Shown: one piece after another, positions 1 through 14,298 of the stretch
How the letters are laid out: every line of letters begins with the position of its first letter
Position numbering within the stretch: position 1 is the stretch's first letter
Source of the DNA: Marisa cornuarietis
Lineage: Eukaryota; Mollusca; Gastropoda; Architaenioglossa; Ampullariidae
DNA length: 64,000 nt
NCBI GenBank assembly: GCA_004794655.1
Contig: SMMW01000522.1
Coordinates: forward strand, 1,736,001 to 1,800,000
Direction: 5' to 3'
Position numbers and translations under genes: made by a program
The notes under the pieces: model-generated
The model's input: only the letters and a program-made list of their open reading frames with translations
The model's database searches: none
Told to the model about the DNA's origin: nothing

Positions 1-87
1 CTGGTCACTCTAAGGGTCAGTCCGAGAGTCAGCAGCCAGAGAAAGGGGAGGGGTGTGTGTCAGAAACAGTACGTATATACGCACACA

Positions 88-221
88 AACTGTCGAGATG
101 TCCTATAATGTGTTAGCTCACTCTCGTATCAGAAATTGTCGAGATATAATGTGTTAGCTCAGTCTCGTGTCGGAAACTCTCGAGATATCTTATAATGTGT
201 AAGCTCACTGTCGTGTCAAAA
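88..221. repeat. Tandem repeat, 3 copies of about 45 bp
   Basis: Units begin at about 88, 133 and 174 with the pattern AAACTGTCGAGAT ... TATAATGTGTTAGCTCA ... TCTCGTGTC. Degenerate but clear. Confidence 0.8.
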
Positions 222-3200
222 GAGTGCCAAACCGTACAGTGAGTAAAAAGAAAAAGAGCAGTCAGTAGTCTAAGAAAGTTGAGAAAGTCAAAAACTGAGA
301 GGCAGTCAGTTTATGCTTCAACATGCAGGTCACCCTTTTTGGTATTGAAGGCTATTACAGAACTGTCTGGAAATAGCGACGTCCTCGCCCATTTGTTCGC
401 CTGATTTTTTAAACCGAGCTGGTGACCAGGTGACTGAATTTCCAATATGAAATGTTGTTATATACAATGGCGAAAAGGCCTCATTAGCACCACATTACAA
501 CTAAAGATTAGCCAGACTATAACCCTTATCGTAATAAGTTGCGCGAAAAATATGCGCAGAAAGCCACACGGTTCGATTTTTCCGGTTCAGACATTGCTAG
601 CATGACTGAGGGACAAACGTGGTTGTCCTGTCGAAATTTGCAATGTGTTTCAACTATTTCGCTCAGACATGAATGACTTTCGTTTTCGAGGTTCTGCAAA
701 GCGTGATCATGAGCATAGATATCATTATTTCACCGGGAAGTCTATTCAACGTGCTTGGTAAATAGACACGACGAGTATTCAGGGGTGATGTGCGATTGTG
801 ATTACAGCTTTTTGCGCCACTGACTAAATCAGTCTCATAAATATATACTTTCAAAAATCATTATATTCTTACATTAGCAATATCTTCTTACATAAAGTAG
901 ATTTGGGGGAGATAAATGAATTTCAAGTAGTGGAAGAGGAAACTTGCATTGTTCACATTCAGCGATGAATTGGCGTCTATCCCGGTTGCAGAACATGTGT
1001 ACTTTTGCTTCGTATGAGTTATTTTCTCGCTTGTCTCTGGTCCTATGAGTTTTTCATGTTTTTATATGTGTATATTTAGTTTCTTTTTATATACAGTTGT
1101 ACAGAATCCCTTCAACGTTGCTTGCCACGAAAATCTCGATGCCACAGATCGCATACAAAAACTAAAATTCCCCACACGCTTGAAGTGATGGTGTAAATTT
1201 TCTTCTCACTAAAATTAGCAAAACCATAGTAAAACAAGTTCTTAGAGTCTGTAAAATATAAGTTTATCATTAGAAAGTTCTTTGAGGAGACAGTATAGCA
1301 ACAAAATCTTTATTTTTTCCTAATGCACAATTTTCTGTTTGTGGCTGTGAAGTGAAAATACATTAATAATAATAATCATCATTAATATTTAATACATCCA
1401 TGCCTTCTTCTGATGTAGGAGTTTATGGCATTGACAAAGTGTCTACACACATGCTACAAACACAGGCATGCATGTACATCCACAAATAAAGTAATACACA
1501 CAAACGAACTTTTACCGATCAAAGCTTCATTCGCTCATCTTTTGAAAATCCATGAAACGATGATGTTGAATATATGTAGTCTAAACTGTACACTCAGGTA
1601 CATAGCAATATCGTTTATCATTTTATTTATTTATTTGTTTATTCTTAGTAAGACCCGATATGCACTACACATATCAACAGCCGACAGGATGTGGTCTCCA
1701 AGCTACTTGGGGTGAAGGTCACATGCAAGCATAATTCTCCGAAATCGTCCATACAGGGCTACAGCTGCACTTATTTATGGGACTTGAAACACCTTGAAAC
1801 AAAACGATGCAGGACACGATCGTCTATACAGAACAAAACACGGTGAGGAAAGCGGAACAATTCTTAACCTGGGAACTCTCTGCTGAAAGTTGACAGAAAC
1901 CCCGATGCTGCTGCCTTTCTACCTCACGCCATTATTAAACCTTTCCACACGCAAAGTCGCCATCTTCTGTCGATCATGTAGGTGTATTTACATTCTGAAT
2001 GAAGATAAATTGACCAGACCCAACAACCCTAGTTGTCCTACAAAAGGAGTTTTCAGTCTTTACGAGCATTAAAAGCCCCCAAGGTTTAGCACCAAGAAAC
2101 CTTCGAGATAAATCCTAAAATCTCATCTAAACCATTTAATTATGATCTGCAACACATATTTATATGAATTAGCTGAAGGGTCGAAGTTTGATTTGTGGGG
2201 ATTTACGCCGTGCCACCAATCAAGGCTATATAATGGCGAGGCTGAAGTGTCGAGATAATTGTGTATATATTATCTCAGTAAAGAATAAAGGCATTTATCC
2301 AACATCTCAGTGGATGATAACTCATTTATGCTGACTTTTTTTCAAGTAGCTCAGGGTGAGTTGCAAGGACACATCTACCCACGTCACTTTCTCCTTGAAG
2401 AACCAGAGATCACGTGCACACAGACTGTTCTCGCTCACATCTCGTCCAAAGGCTGTCACAATGACGATCGTCATCAGCTCTAAGACGTTGTCTGTAGCCC
2501 GGACTTTCCGGTCAGACCCAGGAAGGTGCCGTGGTGTGCGACACGATGGACAAGGGAGTAGACTGAGGGCAATTATCTCTGACAGGACAGGTCCAGGGGC
2601 AGGGTCAGCAATGACAGGCCCGGCAGCAGGCGTCTGGAGGTGACTGGAAGCTGGGGTTAAGAATCTGCGGCACGCGATCCGCGCCAGACACGCGATTCCC
2701 TCGGACTCTGGATATCCATTTCCTGGGCACAGTGCCCGCCTGCCCTACTAATTCTTCTTCTCCCACTTTTTTTTTCGTGATGGTGGACGTGCGAAAAGAT
2801 ATCTAACATACAAAAGGGTTGACGAAGAAAAGAAAGATAATGAATAGGGATCAAGGCAAAAGAAAGTGAGTAAGGCAAGACCGTGGTAAAGCTGATTCTG
2901 ATGGCGTAAAAAAAACTATTGTTATAACAGCTGCAGTGCTGTCGTTAACTTTCTAAAGTTTTCTTGATCTTATAAATTGAAAGGCAAAACCTTTTGAACT
3001 CCTGTGTGTCTGACGATACAGAGTTTATGTTCTGTCAAGACTCCGAGGCCTTGGCTACATTTTATGTCATGGATGTTGTGGATTCATGAAGACGTTTTAT
3101 GATCACGCACTGCTTTCAAAACATCCTATTTTGGGAGCGAAGTTTATGAGTTTTATATGGTATGGGTGTAAGAAGATTTAGATTTTCTGTCAGAACTTAT

Positions 3201-4239
3201 GCAAGACAGTGACGTGCCGGCAACTGCTAGCTCCTTTTCCTTCACTGATATTACCATATTGATTAGCAAACTTTATTACTGCTGCAGTTGCGTACTTGGT
3301 GTCGCTTTTATTAGCAATACCGCAGGCATAACCAAATCTTTCTAGCAATAAAGTTTACGTATATTTAAAAAGATCAAAAGCCATGTAACGTATTTGTCAA
3401 TTTCTGAGGCACTCTGTTAAAGAAAGAAACTCCCCATAAAAATCAGTTTGTCGTACAAATTCTAGGCACGTTGTCTCCACAAGCCACTGGGGAAAAAATT
3501 GATGTCTTGGCTGATGACATTTAGCTGACATATCCAAACGGCAATTATAAACCCGTCATGCAACATGCGATTGCGGTGGTGTACAAAGAGAGACGACTAG
3601 CAAGTCCTCCACTAACACACGGCAGTTCTGTCAGTGCGAGCGAAGCAGCAAGAAACACTCGTTGAAGTAAGAGCGCGGTGCATCCCATGTCCTTATGTTT
3701 CATCACGACCCGGGCAATCGAAGGCAGCAGCGAGTTGCAGCTTAGAAACGACTGGGAATCAGAAGAAAGCGCACAGCCATCCCTGTTTCTGCTTAGGAAG
3801 TGTTCTCCACAAGCTCAAGATTACCCGGATGTCCGTTTGGCCATGCTGACGTCGGGAGAAGTGGAATGGCAGGGTTAGGGGTTGGGAGGAAAGACACAGA
3901 AAATCGATGAGTTAATAGACGGCCAACTCAGTGAAGGACAAACAATGCAGCATATATGTGTAGGGTGTCTCTCTCCTCCTTCACATAATCTTTTGTTGTT
4001 TGTATCTAATTTTAGTTCATGTGGTTACTTCGATTTAACAGCGAGGTGTGTCAGCTGTGAAAAATAATAATAAATTCTTCAGCATAAGCTGGATGTGGTT
4101 TTACATGGCAATGAAAAGAGTTGACACCAAACAGCAGCAGCAGCATCAGCAGCAAAAACTTATCTACTGTTGTAAACAATAGTGTGATCCTACAGTGGTA
4201 GGAGAACGAGATAGTGTCGTTTAGTAAAATGCTAGAGTA

Positions 4240-4440
4240 GCAGGAGTAAGATTGGCGAATAATGTTTAATTTAGTGTTGTAATGACAAGAGAAACTACAA
4301 CATAATACAACATTATGCTGTGTTGTGACAATATAATAGTGACAAGAGCACGATTGTGTGTAGTAACTACAGCAGAATGTGTAATTTAATGTTTTAGGGA
4401 CAAAAAGAAGATTGTGTATAGTAACTACAGAAAAAGAAAC
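4240..4440. repeat. Degenerate tandem repeat
   Basis: Blocks such as ATTGTGTGTAGTAACTACAG and ATTGTGTATAGTAACTACAG, with AATTTAATGTTTTAGGGACA and related strings between them, recur two to three times. Boundaries are uncertain. Confidence 0.5.
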
Positions 4441-5499
4441 AATTGCTGCAGTAAATACCCTTCAAAAACTTTCTTAGCCACCATAAAAGCAGGAGACGTG
4501 ATCAATCTTCTTCCTTTTATTTGTTCGTTTATTTCTTTCTTGTTACATGCATTTGCTATGTTGGTCTTTCTCCCTCACCTTCTTCGACTGATCATACTAC
4601 TACAACCACCATCATCACCACCACCATTCCTGGTAGAATATCTCTTGCAGTCAACATGTCCGCGCCGGGTACAATAAGCGACGCTTACATTGTGTATATT
4701 GCTGTTTGCCTCCATGTATTTTCATATGTGCCTCCATTGATGCTATCGAGTTTTACTTTGCAACCCTTTTCCCTTTATGTCGCTGCCAGCAATGTCTAGA
4801 AGAGACTGAAGTCAATGCACAGTAATTACTCTGGAGAGTTGGTAATCTGAACCATTTCTCCGAGCTAATGAAACAGACGAATAAAATATCGCGTCTCTTC
4901 GCTAGTCCCTCGCTGCAGTTATCAGACTTTCTACGTGGCGCCTCGAGCAGAGAACGAGGGCGAGCGGGAGGCGACGTGGAGAGGTTTGGTCAAGGGAGGC
5001 AAACACTCAGGTTCTTTCTGGTGTTTTCTTTGTCTTTCCTCTATAAGAGTGCCTCATTATTCTGCCAGACTGCACCTCGGACTAAATGGCTGTGTAAAGC
5101 AATAAAAAGTGCTTCTTCATGGCAAAGATTTACTTCGCTCCGAAAATAGGATGTTTTGAAAGCTGTGCGTGGTCATAAACTTCTTGAGACAAAACACCGG
5201 GCGGGTTTTTTCTGCACTAAGATTTTAATGGTCGGACGCGGGGCACATTTTTTTCTTGGCTAGAATACAGAACAAAAAATAAAGTAAATTTTAATTTGAC
5301 ATCTTCTACATCTTGTTTAATGTCTGTTGTTCTGGACGTCACCTTTATCATAAAAATAACATTAAGCCCGCAGCTTCTATCTCCGAGGTCATTGCTTGTT
5401 TTCTGAATGACTGAAACCTTATTCTGTGTGGTGTTATATTTTAAGCTACGTGGCTTTATATTTTAAGCTATGCTCTTTATCACCTTAGAATAAATTTAA

Positions 5500-5740
5500 A
5501 GGTAAAGTTAAAGGCCTCCCTAGCCCAGTTGTCGCAAGGCTGCTGGGAGTGGTCCAACGTGTCTAGAACATGACATTTTGAAGCTGAAGCCCATTTCCGC
5601 TGTCTGATATCTTCCCCGATAAATCAGGTACCTCATTTGCTGGGTTGCCAGGAGTTCTCCAGTCGCATGCCTAGATGAGCTTCAAACCAGCAACTTCCTT
5701 TCAAAGGCACTGCCTCGTGACTAACAATGTAATGACTGTA
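5500..5740 (-). repeat. Possible tRNA-like dispersed element
   Basis: On the minus strand, TAGTCACGAGG (5713-5723) and GGTTTGAAGCTC (5677-5688) resemble A and B boxes at roughly tRNA spacing. The rest (AAGGCCTCCCTAGCCCAGTTG at the left edge) does not match the other SINE copies here. No other copy was seen. Confidence 0.25.
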
Positions 5741-5803
5741 AGTGTAAGAGTTGTTTTTTCTTTATCGTAAGTCCCTGACGCACGAGCAGCAGAGCACCTA
5801 CCC

Positions 5804-5973
5804 TTACAAGAATCATAAATAATTATTAATTGTGATGAAAGTAAGTATAACAATTATACATTACAAGAAACATAAACAGTTATTGTAACGAAGGTAAGTA
5901 TAACAATCATACTTTACAAGAATCATAAATAGTTATTAATTGTAATGAAAGTATGCATAACAATTATACGTTC
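5804..5973. repeat. Tandem repeat, 3 copies of about 55 bp
   Basis: Units at about 5806, 5862 and 5914: ACAAGAATCATAAATAATTA ... GTAAGTATAACAATTATAC. AT-rich and noncoding. Confidence 0.75.
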
Positions 5974-8900
5974 CAAATAGTACAAATAGAACATGTAATT
6001 AGTGGTGCAACTATTTATTCGGGATTTAGTACTAATATGCAAGTTAGTTGTGCAACACTTGAAATGGGCCTTAGCGGAAAATCGAGGTATGAGTGTGAGC
6101 GAGACCAAAGTTTAAGGATGGCTCTTGAAGGAAACCTGTGTGTACTATACTAGTGTACGTTGACCACCTGTGACCACTATATGTATAATTTAGCCCAGTC
6201 GAGTTACTCCCCTCATTCAACGACGAAAAAATCCAAGGGGCAGGTCACTCGCACTTTCCTATCGCCATTTCCATTCACAAACGTGCCCATGATTTCAGGA
6301 CGGTCTCTTTGCTCTGGTAGCCATCATAGGCAATTGTGTCCACAGAAGGGAGATGACTCCAGATAGCCTTGCCAGGATTTGTTGTACTCGGAAATAAATA
6401 GAACCTTCATTCAGAGCACTGTCTCACTCCTTTTTGTTCCCATGCACATGAACAAGGGGATTGTGGGTAGATGAAAGGAATGCAGAGAGAATTTCTTTCC
6501 TCCGATTGCCACGACCGTGTCAGCAGCCAAGAACAAGGAATGTCAACAAGTCACAGTGCAGCCTTTCCTCCTCGTCGTGCCATGACAATGATCCAGTCGT
6601 TTCCCACCTTGTAACAGTAGGAAAAAATGTTATCGGGAACACGCATGCGCGGGCTTCATCGACTCGGTGTCTGGCAAGCTCGCTTGAGCATGAAGTATTA
6701 GGTATGTTCCATGTCAATAAACCACAGCTGAACGTCAATACATCACAGTTGCACGTCGACACATGTATATTAACGTAAAGGGTAGCGGTAGATGGGTCTC
6801 CGGGGATCCGCAGAACAACCACAAAGAAACGCCGGGGGGCGTACTTCAGCTTTTCACGTAGAGAAGCGGGAATATCTCCAGTAGGCGTCAATACTGATTG
6901 AAAATTGACCCCGCCATTTGTTACGCTTTTTTCCGATACGACAGTGCAACTGTCACGATCCTTACTGTAAACACAAAGACTAAAGGAAAGTGAAGTATTT
7001 CTTTAGCACCTTTTACACAAGAACGGCCAAACACAAACAAACAAGCACTTTCGCAGATAGGAGCGTTTAACGTTTTGCTTTTAGGTCCATTTGCTTATGT
7101 AGATCGTTTTGGTCTGGTGCTTTATGACGTGTTGTGACACTGGTATAATATTCTACAGAAAATGATATCACGGAAGAAAAATGTCTATTATTTTCTTGCA
7201 AGAGTACTAAATCAATTCAACTGATGTCAATAGTCCAGAATGACAAATGCAAGAGTGTAGCATCTTTTCATAAATTACGATGTTTAGGAGCTACAGTTCC
7301 ACATCTCATGCTGCAATCGACGAAGTCGTCAGTAGTCTTTGATAAAAGCAGGTCAATTAATACTTAAACTGGTCTTTTTCTAGAGATCGAATCATCCGTA
7401 GATTGCGAGGATAAAAATGACAGGGAACCAGACAGGATAGACAACACTGTATCGACTGTGTGACCTTCTCATTAACGACTTGCACAAAGAAACCGTTATG
7501 ACAGTAGACAGATGAGGCTTGCAGTCGGTGGGAAGCAGAGAGTGGTAGAATGCCGCAGACAAGGAAGTAGTTCAGTACAATGACTAAAAAGAAGCGCGTG
7601 TCTAATAATAGACACAAACATCACAACAGGTCAACGTTGAAAACCCCAAATACAGACCCCCCCCCCATCCCTTTCAAGCCGGGAACACAAAAGGATATCC
7701 CTCGCCATGATGCCGAAATCGTATGCTGTTGTACTGTAGAGAATGATTCCAGATAAAACTGTGTACATAATTCAGATTTACACATGACATAATGATACAA
7801 GGTGCAGATTAACACATGTAACACATATGTAACAGTTATCTGGCAGCGGTTGCATATGGCTCACGTGCTTGTAAACCGTTGCTAAGGGACAAGCTGTTTT
7901 TTCTGCTCACAGCTTCCTGCTTTCATGTCATATCTTCTGACATTCTGAAACATCTCCAACTGGAAATATTTAATATGCTAAGGGAGGCAGCCAGGTTCCG
8001 ATAGCAATCCCACTAATTGATCCGAAAGCTAAAAAATGCGAGAAGGCCTGAATGGAAAGGTGCCATGACAGGCAGCAGGCAGCCTCAGAGCTGACAACTC
8101 TTTTTAAATGTAAAACCAAACATCTGCCACATTCTCTCCATCATCCGCAGCTGACGTCACTTCTGCGTAATGATGACATCTGAGCAAGGGAAGCCACTTG
8201 GGAGGTCAAAAGTATGTTGAGAGATTGATCTGCCCTGATCGGGCAAGGCGGCTCGCGCAGCATGCATTATTCATCTGACCCTTGACACGCCCATCGGTGT
8301 GCTCTGGAGGCAGGGAGCGTCTCGAGAGCTGGGTAATGCCACCCAAAGACTTCGCCCAGTCCACGTGCCGCCGGCGGAGAGGTGGTATGAATCATGCGCA
8401 ACAGCTCGATGCTGACCGGAAGCTGACCAGGCAGGCGTGCATGGTGTACAATGCGGAGCATGCTGGGGGGGGGGGATCGATCACTGACACATGCAGGCAA
8501 CCTAAGCTACTCGTCCTGTGAAATCAAGACTAATTATTGCAATTAGGAGGGTGCTGGCGAAAAGAAAAGAGCTACTCAAAACAAGTAGTGTGTTGATTTG
8601 CCCTTCGTTAAAACGTCTGTACTTAAATATCTAATATTATAACTAATACCTCATGCTTGAAATACCTAATACTTAAATACCCAATTACTATCTTATTATC
8701 CGTGAAGCTGTGGGCGACTGAACCCAGATTACTAATTCGTAAGTAGCAGTGCTTCAATATCGATATTACCATCATCATTAAGAACAGCCATGAGGGAAAA
8801 GAAGATCAGGTTCCAGAAGGCTCGTTTAAGAATCTCGGACATAGGCGAGAAATTAGCCGACGATCTAAAAAATTCCGTACACAGAAGAGGGATTTCCAAG

Positions 8901-11900
8901 AGAGTGCCAGTGAATAGAAGATGTATTTCATCTGCGTTGAATAATCATGAAACATGCCGGCACACAACTGGTGTCTTGCAAGAGCCTGGTAAACTGGCTT
9001 TACTGAACTCTATCAGAATAAAAGCTCGTTAATCTGTTTTGACGATGGAAAATAGTAAATTTTATTATTATTGATTAAAAACATTTAAACAGGTGACTTG
9101 GTAATCGACCTCTTTCTTTTTTTGGTCTTTTTAGCGAGCAAAGGGAGAGCTTAAGAGCAGAGAGGCGAGGGAACGAATTCAGGGAAAGCAAGAGAAAAGA
9201 ATGAAAGAGAGCATGAAGACGTTTCCCCGCACAGCCCCCTTGTCTGTGAAGGGAGCGATTTGTATGTGCTGATATTGTTGCGCTTGACCCTAGCAGAAGA
9301 GAATGGATGATCTAGGATGCCAGGCGATGTAAAAATAACGTGTACCACGCGAAGGCTTTAAAATAATCCCTTTTATTACATTATCACAGGCGGCGCCACT
9401 CCAGAAAATTAAAATTCCTTCTGCATTTCGTGACAATATCCATTAGATTCCTCGAATAAAATCAAGCCTTGCTGAAAAAAGCAGGTACCTATATTGAGGG
9501 GGCTTTCACACCTAATTATTGCTACATGTAGGTTCCTTAAAAATCGTTCACCCTCGGTTATACATACAAAACATTTATCTGAAGTCTTTCCCACCCAATT
9601 ATACCTACATGACTGTTTGCTGACTTTGTCTGGAGCTTCGCGGCTTGCTTGCAAACACATTCGTCCCTCCAGTATCTATTTTTGGTCCTCTCTCCACTTT
9701 ATGTTCCATTACCCGCGTTGGAATTGCTCCCTGAAGTGAGAGTCGATCAATGGGACGGCAACAGGTTATCACCGCCACTCAGTGTCACCCTCGTCTCCCC
9801 CTCGTGAGGCACGGCCTTGGCTGGCCAGGCAGGAATTAACGCTGTGCCATGTAGGTTGGCCTTTATTAACAAAGTCCCCTGCAGCGTCGTTCCTACCCGA
9901 CACCATCGCGGAAAACCGGTGTCCACGTGCTGCAGACTGATGACAGGATAAAGCACACCACAACGCAGCTGAGCCGTGTGCAGATGTGCCAGCAAGGTGT
10001 GGGGAGCGAGCTGGGTGGCTGGGGGGGGGATGCATGCACGAGATTGTGCCATGTATTTACTAACCTGCTCAGGGGCACAGTGCTGTGGTTGCTGCACGGC
10101 AGAGCTGCGTGTATGAAAGTGTGTGCTCTGCTTCATCGCCACCACGTTTATTGATGAGTGCGTCACGAAAGATGCCGATTGCAGCACATTCAGAAGGCTT
10201 TTGTTGTACATGTGGGCCGGCTCTCTCGCTTCTGTCGGTGAGTGCATGCATGTGAACGTGCTTCAAAAATAAAAAGGGAACAGAAAAGCACTTTATTTCC
10301 AATCTGTTTTTCCTTATTCCATTCTTGTTCTGTCTTTCCTTAAAATTTCTCTTTGCGCATATGTGTATGTGTGTGTGTGTGTGTGTGCAGGTGCAGGTCT
10401 GTCTCTCCTGACTGTAACAGTCTTTTTCCCTCTCGCATGTTGCACACCACCTTTCTTTTCTTCACTAATCTTTCCTACTTTCTTCTCTAGAATAAGGCGG
10501 GAAGGGAGCAGTGGAGAGATGAAATGGAAAAAAAGGAAGAAAGAACAGATCTTTATGAAGCCGCAGAAGATAGTTCCTGTATGTGTTCTAAGATTCGCAG
10601 AAACTGTGCCAAAGAACTCGCAGATGTATGCTGCGAAACAATCTAATTTGTTTCAGACCTCACCTGTCAGACGCGTTTACCTGGCGGGTGACGAAGGAAC
10701 AGTGCCTGCACATATTCATGTCAATCGTCAGAAGCAATGTAAAAATGCGAGGGATGAAGAGGTGGCAGGAAAGAGCGACAGCAAAGAAAAATAGCAGTAA
10801 GAACAAACGAATGATAGATGTGTTTCTAAAAATAACAGAAACACGAATGATAGAAGTGATACTGCCTTAAGTCGGCGTCTCATAAACACATCAGAAAAAC
10901 TCTGTAGCCTACACATGAAAGGAGATGACATGAACCTGCTGACCCTAGGGGCAGAGTAATGTCACTGTGGAATGTGATGTCACTTGTTTCCGCGACAGGC
11001 GGTTCTCATGATTCCTCGGCCCCTGCAGCTTTCGTTTTCCAACAGATCACTAACATTCCAGGCTTCTCTTCGCCTCCTACTCTGTTTCGTAGAGTGCTAC
11101 AGCCAACACTGACATCACTCGGTAATGAACTTGCTTGCTTTTTTTCTGTTTGTTCCAGTAGGATGAAGAACACGGACAGAGGATGGACAATGTGAGGAAG
11201 GGAAGGAGGAAAATGATTCTCGTGGACAGGGTGCACGGTCGCGCAAGGCCTTGTATTGAGTATTATTATTATTAGAATAGCTTGACTGCTACTTTTTTGG
11301 TCTTCAACTAACGCTAGTAATGATTTCAGAAGATCTGAAAGGACATAAAGAAAACTAAGAAACATTTACAGAGTAAATTTGGTGTAACGACAGAGCGATT
11401 AAGTCCCACACGACAGTAAGTCTCACACTCTTGGTGAGGAACCCTCGGGCTAAATCCACAAAGACGAGGTTGAGCAGACGTCAGTCTACACACTTTGCTT
11501 TTGCCGTTTTGTTTCGTGTGGCGAGGACAGCTGGGTCTAGCACAGCACTCGGCCGAGGCGTGTGGCGATGCTGCAGGTCACGAAAGACGGCGAGGAGATG
11601 GATGTCGTGCAGTGCTTGGTGTAATTAAGTCTCACGTAAGCGGCTCTGGCGCGTGCCTGGGCCGTTAAGTCAACATGTCACGCTGGACGGCCAAGATGGC
11701 TGCTAGGTGTCTCATGGATGGATGGATAGATGAGCTCATGCAGGTTCTTGTTAAACGCTGACCACATGCTTGGCATGCTTTGACAAAATCACCCATGTAC
11801 CTAATTTCTGATGTCCATCCATGGACGGAGCTTTCGCGAAAATTTGATGTAGCTTACCTGCTGAAACGTGTTTAAAAAATCTGAATACTTTAGCCTTTTT

Positions 11901-12198
11901 ATAAAAAAAATCTTGTTGCCTCTGTTCTTTTTCTTCTCCTATTGCATATGCATACGCGTATGTGTTTATGAGGACACATGTACTGTTAATCAAATCTTTA
12001 CACAAATGTTTAGTAAAAATACTGTTGTTCATTGCTTTACAGAAATTCATAGAAAAGAATAACAGAAATTCCAAACACAAAAATAAAGCTACAACAAAAT
12101 TAATTTGCTTCCAAATGCAATATGTACGTCTTTATTGTCTACTTCTATTCACTACAAAGATATAAATTTTCTTGTGTTGAGAGCTTTCTAACTGAGTT

Positions 12199-12375
12199 TG
12201 GTGTTTTAAGCCGAACCAGCAACTAAAGTTATATCACGGCAAGGCAATCAGCCCTATAAATAGATGTCAGATGCAAAGAAAGAACAGCGTGCCCGAGACG
12301 AGAGCTGAACCCAGGACAGCCAACCTTCACTGTATTGGTGACAGGCGTTAACCGCTGCGCGACCGGGCCGCCCCT
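12199..12375 (-). mobile_element. tRNA-derived SINE, near full length
   Basis: Reverse-orientation copy of the 55734-55919 element; most positions agree across its length, from the tail (gtgttttaagccgaaccagc) to the tRNA-like head (gcgttaaccgctgcgcgacc). A long CA repeat starts about 20 bp beyond the head. No clear target duplication. Confidence 0.85.
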
Positions 12376-12393
12376 TTTCACAAGTGGCTAAAG

Positions 12394-12394
<1 letters not shown>

Positions 12395-12482
<88 letters not shown>
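12395..12482. repeat. CA microsatellite
   Basis: About 88 bp of CA dinucleotides with two AAAC interruptions, about 20 bp beyond the SINE head. It creates false poly-Val/Cys frames on the minus strand. Confidence 0.95.
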
Positions 12483-12485
<3 letters not shown>

Positions 12486-12560
12486 TAACCGACACATGCA
12501 AGCCATTGTCAAGAAATAAATCGAAATGATACTCGAGTAAAATACTGTGGACGTGTAGCG

Positions 12561-12828
12561 TATGTCTGTATAAGTAGGAGTCATGATGCGCTAAATGAAC
12601 CCTAAAAGGCTACAAGGATTTCTTTTCGAAGCTCACGGTCTCAGGACCAGGTCTAACTACCTACTCGTGATTTTTAGTGGATTTTGCAAATACAAGATAT
12701 GTCTGTATAAGAAGGAGTCATGATGCGCTAAAGGAACCCTAAAACGCTACAAGGATGTTTTGCTAAGCCCATAGTCTCAGGACCTTAACCACCTTCTCGT
12801 GGTCTGTAGTGGATTTTGCAAATACAAA
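12561..12828. repeat. Tandem duplication, about 135-bp unit
   Basis: Two adjacent copies, 12561-12697 and 12698-12828, both starting TATGTCTGTATAAG and ending AGTGGATTTTGCAAATACAA. About 80 to 85 percent identical by eye. Confidence 0.85.
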
Positions 12829-13754
12829 ATTCTTTTTAAAACAACCAAAGAAACGACAAAATTATTAGCACAAGGAACGTGGAATACCCTTTAACAGTTT
12901 CTTTTCAAAGTTTCTTCTGTCTTTGATAACGGATCGGTGTGTAATTGTACGGTTTACGGCCATTGCTAGAAGACTCAAACTAAGACTTGAATCGAACAGC
13001 TTCGCCAAAGGGGTCAAAAAGCAAAACTCTGAAAGTTCTGAACAAGTGCAATCAAAGTAATTTTCTTCTTTTCCTGGATGCCGAAATAACAGATCTTAAC
13101 CAAACCTGACTTGAATCATTGCACCCTGGGATGGAAGGTATCGACTGGCCACCTGCCGTGTCATGGTAAGCCCAAAATTACAACCGGTTTTGACAAGCGG
13201 CTCCGCGGTTTCCAGGATTCCGATTTCTGGCTGGGGGAGGGATGAAATCGAATGGGTTCCGCGACAGGGCCCTCGCTAAAGCTGCTTGAAGTTCTTTGCT
13301 GTGTCACCCAAACTTTTCTCCTGCTTGTACAAAAGGGAGTGGTGGTGAGGGGAGAAGGTTGAGTAGCGACTTTCTACTGCAGCTTAGAGGAAACAAAGAG
13401 GCTTATAAGGAGGGAGTGGATTATGGCATAGCTCAGTTGTCTCAGAAGTCAAGATGAGAGAGGGAAAGGGCGGAAGGAGGGTAAGAAATATTGAAGGAGT
13501 GACATCCTGATCTGATACAAGCATGGCGGTGAATCAATACGAGCAGTCAATACTCTGGATTGATGACACTTGGGCGTCTTGTATCCGTTTGGCCTTTACA
13601 TTTACATGATTTGTAGAACCCGATAGCGGGTCGCCAGCGGGTCGACACCGTTGCCACCAAATTGCTTTTTTCTGTGTGATAACATTTAAGGTCTTTCTCT
13701 AACTTCTCTCTGAATGCAATAAAAGACGAATGGGACCGTGTGAGAGTGAGAAGT

Positions 13755-13990
13755 GAGATGATCCAGGAACACCGTGGCTGAGTCAGTCGTGAGTGAAGCG
13801 ATCCTGGAATACCGTGGGTAAGTGGTGAGCTATGTGATCTTAGAAGGCTCTCTGTAAGTAGTTAGGTGATCCTATAAGGCCCTGGGTAAGGGGTGTTAGG
13901 TTATCCTAGAAGGCCCTGGGTAGGTGGTGAGTTAGGTGATCCTAGAAGGCCCTGGGTATGTAGTGAGGTTGTCCTGGAAGACCCTAGGCA
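13755..13990. repeat. Minisatellite, about 35-bp unit, 6-7 copies
   Basis: Repeated pattern GTGATCCTAGAAGGCCCTGGGTAAGTGGTGAG with variation. Copies are more uniform toward the right. No coding sense was found in any frame. Confidence 0.85.
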
Positions 13991-14298
13991 GGATGGAGAA
14001 GTTATGTACAACTTTAGAAAGTGGAACAGATTTGTCCCTCAAGGCAGGAAAGCCCTCGAAGTTTACAGTAAATAGTTCACTCTTCCTCCTCGTTTCATAA
14101 AACTTTGCTTGCTTCAGCAATATTTTCCACCCATATAGTTGTGCTTTGTTATTTTGTTCTGGCACACTGTGAACAGTGGATTGTCATAACACACCTTGAG
14201 ATCGGCCTGCTGGAGTGTGCACGCACCGCATATTTGTGTGAGAATGGTGGTTATCTTACACCTTCATGAGGTCATTTTCCTGTCCCGGATACTTCACT

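Larger units (their letters stand above)
222..12198. other. Gene-free stretch, left end
   Basis: Apart from the repeats listed, I see no supported gene. Open frames are short, lack matching splice sites and have no recognisable protein pattern. A moderately GC-rich part (8140-8520) contains a CRE-like TGACGTCA at 8153-8160 and poly-G runs; it could hold regulatory sequence, but nothing decides this. Confidence 0.5.

Noticed and set aside
88..221. CRISPR-like spacing of short repeats
   Set aside because: Contiguous degenerate tandem copies with no distinct spacers, in a eukaryotic genome.
9747..10247. 166-codon open frame on the minus strand
   Set aside because: Composition is unlike a folded protein, overlapping frames on both strands are similarly open, and there are no supporting splice sites or family pattern. 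It is probably chance in a GC-richer patch.
12254..12584. Cys/Val-rich minus-strand frames
   Set aside because: Pure translation of the CA microsatellite.
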